Below are positions 57,832 to 64,000 of a DNA stretch of 64,000 bases, piece by piece. This DNA is from Serpula lacrymans var. lacrymans S7.9. Lineage: Eukaryota; Basidiomycota; Agaricomycetes; Boletales; Serpulaceae. Positions within the stretch are counted from its first letter, which is position 1; every line of letters begins with the position of its first letter. The DNA lies in the NCBI RefSeq assembly GCF_000218685.1, contig NW_006763290.1:1820315-1884314 (forward strand), in the 5' to 3' direction. Under the pieces are notes generated by a model. The model saw only the letters and a program-made list of their open reading frames with translations. It made no database searches and had not been told where the DNA came from. Position numbers and translations under genes: made by a program.

Positions 57832-58948
57832 TCATTTGTTTAATTTTAGGGTTTGAGGTTGTTTCAGTAGATGGTGCTTCTGACTGGCTAGGTGCTCCAA
57901 TGACCTGCAAGCTGTCAGAGATTGATATGCCCAAGTTCTGATATCACGCACCTTTGCAAACTCCACAGCTTTCACTAGTTGCAAAACATGTTCAATATTG
58001 AGATATGCACATATTTTGTGAAGGCCAGATGCGTTGTGGGTTGTGCTGATATCAAACGTGAAGCCCACATTGACAAAGTCCCCAGGGGATAAGACGGCTG
58101 ATAAAGAGGACACAATAGCACCGCTCTTATCACACCGTGCAATCTGGACTTTATCTGTAACCCCCCAAGCACGATCAACCGCTTTCATCCAGCAAAAGGG
58201 ATTGTCGGAGGGTAAGAGGACACTTTTTTTATTTTGATTATCTTTCCTGATCTTTGCATATTCAGTTGAGTTGACTTATGTAACTATGTAGTGCATACCT
58301 TGGTAAAAACCTGGCATTGCATGAATATGTTGTGGTTTAATGAAGGATCTGCTTCAACATGCTGGTAATCACCCAATGCAGCATAGATGATTTGACGCAA
58401 GTTCTTGATGGCGTGCAAAGCAGAAACCCATGGCTCCCAATGATTGCATCCTTTCAGGTTTACATATTGAATGGCTGAAGGGATTGTTTTCTGGATGCTA
58501 GGGGGAGACAATGAATTAATATTCATTGTTAAGGTGAAAGACTTTACCCTGTCCAAGACCCAAAAACCTTTGAGTTGAATTTACCCAACAGACCTTGAAC
58601 ATGGATTGTGACTGGATATAGGGATTCGATCCCGTCACTGCAAGAAGTCTTGTACAGTAGAAGGTGGTTTTGGGTTTTGTTGACTTCTGAGGGGTTTTGG
58701 GAGACATGTGCCCACTCGCAAAGATCTTCAAATGTGGATGGGACAACCTCCCACACTTTACGCTCTTCATTCCCTTCAAGCAGAGGCTTTGTAAACTGCG
58801 GTGGCCATTTGTTATGCACTAAAATCCCTGTAGTATCTGTAGATGCATACTCAGTGACGTGCAGCAAGATGCAATTAAGAAACCCGAACCTTGGATGAAA
58901 GACATGGAAATGGGCAGATGAGAACAGACAGTCAGCAAGCTCAGACAT
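57832..58948 (-). pseudogene. Unknown gene block B (second part)
   Basis: Three minus-strand blocks: 58948-58544 (start MSELADCLFSSAHFHVFHPR, later HVQGLLGKFNSKVFGSWTG), 58556-58284 (GCNHWEPWVSALHAIKNLRQ) and 58188-57832 (DKVQIARCDKSGAIVSSLSA, LSPGDFVNVGFTFDIST, LNIEHVLQLV). The ATG at 58948 is a good start and the GDFV strand resembles the GD motif of the 55.9-kb exon. Probably upstream exons of the gene that continues to 55881, or a neighbouring gene with the same fold. Confidence 0.4.
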
Positions 58949-59238
58949 TTAAGAAAGCCCAAAAAAACCCTTTATTTGGGATGAAAAGAGGGCTGATCAA
59001 TGTTTACGATCATTTTTAAATAGAGAAAATGCAATTTTTGGGGTGACAATGTTTCCGGTGCACGTAGAGTGAGGGTAAGGATGATTTAAAGAGGGCACTT
59101 GGCATAAAAAGAGACACTTACTGTGTCAAGTCCTTGCAATGTCTTTAAATGGTGTACCCGGCTTTGTTGTTGCAGACATGTCAGTTGAACTTGTAGAACA
59201 AGTATTTGATGAGATGAGGGTTGTTGATCTATTAATGT

Positions 59239-59843
59239 ATGGATAGACTGCACATGCCAATTATAGTTGTTTGCAGTGTTACCTGTACCAATAGCTTATC
59301 TGCACTTTGCACCCTTATTTTTGAAATTCTGTCCATGTCCTTTGCCTGCTGCGTACAATGTATAGCATCATATCTGGTTCTACTGTGCTATCGTACTTTT
59401 CTCCGTCAATGGTGCAACGTGCTGGTGACATGGACTGGTATGTTGGTTCACAGCATGTTCAGAAGGTTGTGCGATACCTTTACTACATTGGAGGCTATGT
59501 TATCATTTACAACCATACAAGGGACGAGTCAAGGTACAAACCTCAGGCTGGAATGACAGGAGTGGTTACTATGTGCAACGGAAGTTGCACCGTCGATGTC
59601 ATTGTATCTGGCACCAATCATAGCATCACGCCTATCTTTCACTTCCATTTGACGGCCATTATGAACTTCATTCTGGGAGATGGTTTCTTTTCTGCGTATC
59701 CAAATCTTGTAAGGACCATTTCATTATTTTCTTATCTTCGCTATGTCTTGGTTCTCGAACGCTTTTCCCATTACGCCTCTGGCTCTAGGGCTAGAGGTAT
59801 TGTTTGCCGTTCTACTTCTCATAGCCCTCACAGGCTTTCTTAA
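59239..59843 (+). pseudogene. Nucleotidyltransferase-like ORF
   Basis: The frame from 59358 to 59843 starts MYSIISGSTVLSYFSPSM and has GDMDWYVGSQHVQKVVRYLY and later HFHLTAIMNFILGDGFFSAYP. GS..L followed by D-x-D is the signature of the nucleotidyltransferase fold, and many uncharacterised basidiomycete proteins carry a GS-x-AL..DLDFYV string. The usual N-terminal helix lies in another frame (from 59239), so a frameshift or intron is needed. Substrate unknown. Confidence 0.45.
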
Positions 59844-59849
59844 CCATTG

Positions 59850-60640
59850 CTACCATTTTATATCACAGATCAGAGACTGGGTATCACTCCCAGCCAGCCA
59901 GCACACTGGGTAGGGACTGGTAGTAGGAATCTCGCCAACCAGCTCCAAGCCCCAGTAAAGCCTGGTAATACTAATAATGCCTTATTCAGGATCGTACCTC
60001 ATTATGAGGATACGGTTCCTGAACACACGTGACAATCCTCTATTATTAGTACAAGTCTCTCACCTGCTGATTAATCAAGTCAAAAGTCGTACGATAGTTA
60101 CTCTCCCTTTTTCTTATTGGTCGATTGATTCCTCAGACCACTTTTTGTATATTCTCCTTTCGGTTTGAGGAACAAACAGTTCACTATATAAAGCCTTACC
60201 TATTCATGTATGGCTCCTTAGTTTTCTATTACTGAATTTACCCGCTTTACTCCTCAACTAAAACCTTTGAAGCTTACCTCTCAAAAGTCCTCTACTCGCT
60301 ATATTTACTAGCGTCTGTTGACCTCAAGCTCATTGAACCCCTTACTCCCTGCAAGTGCAGAAGGAGACAGGTTTTGTTTTTGTTATAGTTTATCGTTGCC
60401 TCACAAATCTCACCAATGACGAGCACTCCTTGATCAATCCGGGATCTTACAGTTCTTGTGGCCATCTCATGCCTCCCGTTGACCTCTTTCTGTGCTACAA
60501 TAAATTCCTCAAATGAGGGTTTGAGATCAGCTTTAGTCCAGGTAGTTGGGAGGCAACTAAATACATCTGTCGTATTGCTCACAATTGTCCACATACCGTG
60601 AGGTCCACGTTTGACAAAGTATGCTTCTATATGCCGTTCA
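59850..60640. other. No supported gene
   Basis: Short frames only. A minus-strand frame at 60594-60292 (LPTTWTKADLKPSFEEFIVA) is the best, but I recognise nothing in it. Confidence 0.35.
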
Positions 60641-60645
60641 AAGAT

Positions 60646-60707
60646 GACGAGGGAAAAGTGATATGTTGAGGAGGGAAAAGTGATATGTTGAGGAGGGAAA
60701 GCAGCAC
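60646..60707 (+). repeat. 22-bp tandem repeat, 2.8 copies
   Basis: GAGGAGGGAAAAGTGATATG-type units start at 60646, 60668 and 60690; the first has GACGAG for GAGGAG. Just downstream of the Helitron helicase reading frame. Confidence 0.85.
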
Positions 60708-60874
60708 CGAGGTGTTATATATATATCAGAAAAGGTTGGCAGTTGTGTGGCACTTGTGAGGCTATAGTTGTGACAGCAGTTACGGTACATTGCATCTGTT
60801 TGTTAGTGCGAGGGGGGCAAGAACACTGTACCATTAAGGAGGAAGAGGGTGGCGATATGGAATGGTGGTGTTGG

Positions 60875-62586
60875 TTAACACCGGGGCAGATTGTTGGAGG
60901 AAAGATTGAGGTTGATGTACTGTGCCGTTGTTGCTGTATCATGTTGTTTCAATGGAGAAAATTCAGAGCGGAATTGTTCACCTAAGTGGTAGTAGACTTT
61001 TGTTGAAGGAAACCAACAGAGAATTGCTATGCCATTTAGTGTTCTAGCACAGGACAACATGACATATGCACTTTGGAGGCTGTGACAACCTGCGAGGTCT
61101 ATGATTACATTATCTACTGGTTGTCCTTGGATCTTGTAATCGGTGAAAGCAAATGCGGGTAGGAGAGGGAGTTGTCTCCTATTGATCCTCCAGTTGCAAC
61201 CATCTTCATCTTTGTAGGTAAAGGAGGTAGGAACAGGCAAAATGGGCACAACACCGAGAGGTAAGCCAGGTGCTTGTAACAGACAACCAGGAATTCTGAC
61301 ATAAACACATTCCGTGTATTGATTACCCTTCTCATCTACAGTAAACTTGATGCTCTCCAGAATGCCTTGTGAGCCGTTCACAATGTTTTCTTTTATGGTG
61401 GCGTTTTCCATAATCATAACGGGCATGGAAGGAATTAGAGGCAAGAAACCCAAGTTATCCTGGGTGACACTTGACCTTATGTTCCAGATACGCTGTTGGA
61501 TATAGTCCGGTAACTTTTTCTTCTTGTAGGTGTTGGTGGAGCAATAGACATGGAAGTCTTGATCAGTTGACGCTGCAAAACAGATGACTTTTTGAAGGTT
61601 GAGTGCGTCCCTGATGACATTCTCCGCAACTATGACTGGTGCATTTCTGAATTTTTGAAGAGCTCCTGGATCATGCGCAAGTAGTACGTGGATCATTTTG
61701 TCGTGTAGGACGGCATAATCAAAGCGAGCGTAGTTTTCATCAGTTCCCCTTTGAAATTTGTCTTTCTCCAGTTTACCATTCCAAGCCCGTCCAGATCGTA
61801 TTTGATGTAGGAGATTGAGGAAGTCAGGATCTTCATGGGCATGCCAATTTTTTTTTAACTCTACGACTTGTGTTAACTGACACCATAGAAAAGCGCCATG
61901 GAGTGCTGATTGGCCATAAGTGGTTTGTGTGGTGTTAGGCATCAATTTAGTGATTAATTGATTACTAAATAAAGCATGATCTTGCACAGGTGCCAATTGA
62001 CCAAAATCTCCTGTGAAGATGACATTTACACCACCAAATGGCTTATTTGCAGTGTTTCTATCCCAAGCTTTGGCAGTACTCATTCTATGGGAAATGTCAC
62101 TGAGCAGGTGTGCAGATACCATGGAAATCTTGTTGATGACAAGATACTTGATGTCGCGCCAGATTACTTCCAATTGCTCTTGTTTTGGTGTTTGGCTTTT
62201 GGTAGAAAAGTCAGTGCGTGAATTGTGTAACCTTTTATTAACACAGCGGCACAAGCTGTGGGAGCACTCATGATAATCTGATGAGCAGCATTGTTTCTCT
62301 TGAATAATTCGACAATCGCATTGATAACATGGCTTTTTCCAGAACCACATATACCCGTGATATGCAGCAAGAGCTGATTGTCAGCATTACAGAGAAAATG
62401 GTTGCCAACTATCCAAAATGCTCGTTCTTGCTCGTCGTTACCGGCGATGCCTGTGTTGCGGATCACATCTGATAGATAGTCAATAGGAGAGGACGTGGAT
62501 GGGAGGGCGTGATGTGAGGGACCTGCAATCTCAGTGACATGCGTGAGGGGCTCAGCAAAATCCTCCAAATGTTCGGTTGGTGGCAA
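60875..62586 (-). pseudogene. Helitron PIF1-like helicase domain (one frameshift)
   Basis: A 5'-3' DNA helicase domain that would unwind DNA during rolling-circle transposition. Block 62586-62164 has GNDEQERAFWIVGNHFL, Walker A GICGSGKSHVINAI and SAPTACAAVLIKGYTIHALT. The frame then changes around 62210, and 62206-60875 carries YLVINKISMVSAHLL (motif II, DE changed to NK), FTGDFGQLAPV (motif III), WCQLTQVVELKKNWHAHED, PVMIMENATIKENIVNGSQG, AFAFTDYKIQGQPVDNVIID (motif V) and SAYVMLSCARTLNGIAILCW (motif VI region). Full length for the C-terminal lobe, stop at 60875. The frameshift and the motif II change suggest it is inactive, though recent. Confidence 0.88.
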
Positions 62587-62628
62587 GTCATCACTATTTG
62601 AAGGTCTGTCTGATGTAGGTCTTTTTTT

Positions 62629-63360
62629 TTACTTGATCTCTTTCATCATCAACGCTTGCATACCTATTAACCTTTTGTCACAATCAGCCATGAGAGTTGA
62701 GTGGTGAAGATTGGGGTTTATAGGTGCATTGGGAATGACATCAAAAATTCCACAGCAATTCATGTTAAGAAGAATACATTCACAATCGGTGAGATCACTG
62801 CTTTCCATTTGAGCTACATCTTCCTCGAAAGCATCATCATCATGATCATCTAACCCCATTGTTTGCAGGGAGGGGCCATTTAGAACAGAGAATCCGGGAC
62901 CCTCAATGTCATCTGAATGCTGCATACCATCCATCGCGGTGAATAGTTCAGGTTGATGCGGGTTTGTTCGACGGACGTGGGAGTGTAGGTCTCTTGTGTC
63001 CTTGCATTCATTTTCAACATTCATATTTGCCATGAGTGTTTTATGTTTAGGTGAGAAATCATAACGTTGAAATGCTTCTGTCCAACTCTCGTTTGTAGAT
63101 CTCAAGTCGGAGGGACGTCTCCAGGGCTTGAACAAAATGAGCATTGCCCGACTCCAATTATCAAACTCCTCACCATCACGATCAGGTCTTGGAAGAGGGC
63201 GCCCCAGAAGGACAGGCACGAGATGAAGTTCTCTCATCCAGATTAAGTGTGTCAAGTGTTGTGGGTGTTTATGCAGGAATTGCCCTCTGGGTGCCGCAGA
63301 TCTACCAGGTCGTAGTTGCAAACATCCATCCTTGTGACGAACCTCGTCTGTATGATCCAA
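62629..63360 (-). CDS. Helitron protein, linker between Rep and helicase
   Basis: The frame includes LVPVLLGRPLPRPDRDGEEF and DNWSRAMLILFKPWRRPSDL, a strongly conserved segment of fungal Helitron proteins, then an acidic stretch (DDHDDDAFEEDVAQMESSD) before the helicase part. It abuts the preceding block with a frame change at about 63360-63366. Confidence 0.75.
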   Translation of the reverse strand: MDHTDEVRHKDGCLQLRPGRSAAPRGQFLHKHPQHLTHLIWMRELHLVPVLLGRPLPRPDRDGEEFDNWSRAMLILFKPWRRPSDLRSTNESWTEAFQRYDFSPKHKTLMANMNVENECKDTRDLHSHVRRTNPHQPELFTAMDGMQHSDDIEGPGFSVLNGPSLQTMGLDDHDDDAFEEDVAQMESSDLTDCECILLNMNCCGIFDVIPNAPINPNLHHSTLMADCDKRLIGMQALMMKEIK

Positions 63361-63365
63361 CCACG

Positions 63366-63890
63366 TTAGTCTTGCAGACTCATGGGAGCTAAGGATCTTT
63401 TGGCAGCATTCAATGTAGTCCCATAAAGGAAGACTTTGGAAAACCTCTTCTTACTACGATAGCAATAATCTTGTAAGTCGCTATTGATCGAGATATAGTT
63501 GTTTTCGACACTCACACTAATCTCCTCTGTGAGTGCAGTTTGGTCATCAGCACGGGAAAGTAGGTGCCCAGCGTTGTCATGAAAAGGGACATTACTATCA
63601 TCTTCTACAGAGGATGAAGACTGAAGGTCTCCAGCGAAGTGGGAAGATATGTATTGGTCAAATTCAGACCATCTAAGAACGTGAAAGGAATGACTGGTAT
63701 AACAGTCCCCTCCTCCAATGAGGTAGGACATGACTTGTTGATGTGACATCTCTTGACGAGCCATTATAGCATTTACACTTTTAGTGAACAAACTTTGACT
63801 CCTCACCGACTCAGGAGTGTCGTCACTTTGGGGAAATTTCTTCTCGTTCTGCTTAATCGCGTAATGCAATGCGTCCAGGCCAACGTGCAC
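63366..63890 (-). CDS. Helitron protein, region after Rep
   Basis: Contains SVNAIMARQEMSHQQVMSYL, IGGGDCYTSHSFHVLRWSEF and DQYISSHF, the conserved Helitron segment just after the Rep nuclease. No stops within; the protein should continue upstream past the window end. Confidence 0.78.
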   Translation of the reverse strand: MHVGLDALHYAIKQNEKKFPQSDDTPESVRSQSLFTKSVNAIMARQEMSHQQVMSYLIGGGDCYTSHSFHVLRWSEFDQYISSHFAGDLQSSSSVEDDSNVPFHDNAGHLLSRADDQTALTEEISVSVENNYISINSDLQDYCYRSKKRFSKVFLYGTTLNAAKRSLAPMSLQD

Positions 63891-64000
63891 GGAGCGTGCT
63901 CTTAGTGATATAATTGCTTATATAGTAAAGTAAGGCTTTCGCCGCTTCACCCAAACCAACATATTTGATGTCCATATTACACTTAAGTAGGAAGATGACA

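Larger units (their letters stand above)
60875..64000 (-). mobile_element. Helitron, minus strand, 5' part beyond the window
   Basis: Three consecutive coding blocks: 63890-63366, 63360-62629 and 62586-60875. Together they are the C-terminal half of a fungal Helitron RepHel protein: linker after Rep, then PIF1 helicase to its C-terminus. The Helitron_like_N and HUH Rep parts would lie beyond 64000. The 3' end (hairpin and CTRR) was not found downstream of 60875. Confidence 0.85.

Overview
The window is a TE-packed, AT-rich piece of a fungal genome, most probably an agaricomycete basidiomycete. Short introns with GT..AG ends, a basidiomycete-type G1/S cyclin, Plavaka-type CACTA transposons, Helitrons, chromodomain Ty3/gypsy and Ty1/copia elements all point that way; the species cannot be named from sequence alone. 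Only one gene looks like an intact host gene: the cyclin at 44.05-45.41 kb. Almost everything else is mobile DNA or decayed, intron-containing gene families that I cannot name.

Layout. 0.95-1.4 kb: solo LTR. 2.3-3.1 kb: BED-finger/hAT-like remnant. 5.8-8.6 kb: old Ty1/copia element, split by a solo LTR and by a 100-N assembly gap. 8.7-13.7 kb: broken minus-strand family split by another solo LTR, plus a tRNA-derived repeat. 14.2-15.4 kb: broken plus-strand unknown gene. 16.6-17.5 kb: Ty3/gypsy remnant interrupted by a tRNA-Met-like insert. 17.5-22.4 kb: no clear genes. 22.48-29.30 kb: a nearly complete chromodomain Ty3/gypsy element with two LTRs and a 5-bp target duplication. 31.3-36.6 kb: unknown ORF interrupted by a complete but inactivated Ty1/copia element. 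36.8-37.7 kb: broken coiled-coil gene. 38.0-43.5 kb: Plavaka transposase interrupted twice. 44.05-45.41 kb: cyclin. 46.3-47.4 kb: SINE-like repeats and a solo LTR. 48.3-52.6 kb: old Helitron (minus), split by a third Ty1/copia fragment and a CTATAG-rich element. 53.9-58.9 kb: two related minus-strand gene blocks. 59.3-59.9 kb: nucleotidyltransferase-like ORF. 60.9-64.0 kb: second, better preserved Helitron (minus), running off the window.

The insertions can be ordered. A 7-member LTR family has six full-length copies, each flanked by a perfect 5-bp duplication, and inserted into copia, Plavaka, another repeat and a gene-like block. Premature stops in unrelated elements are almost all TGA, often where the family has Arg. 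A 75-bp tandem duplication differs almost only at CpG sites. Together these suggest CpG deamination (methylation-linked mutation) as the main cause of decay. The two complete LTR elements appear to use different unusual primers: self-priming in the gypsy element, and a half initiator-tRNA-Met in the copia element.
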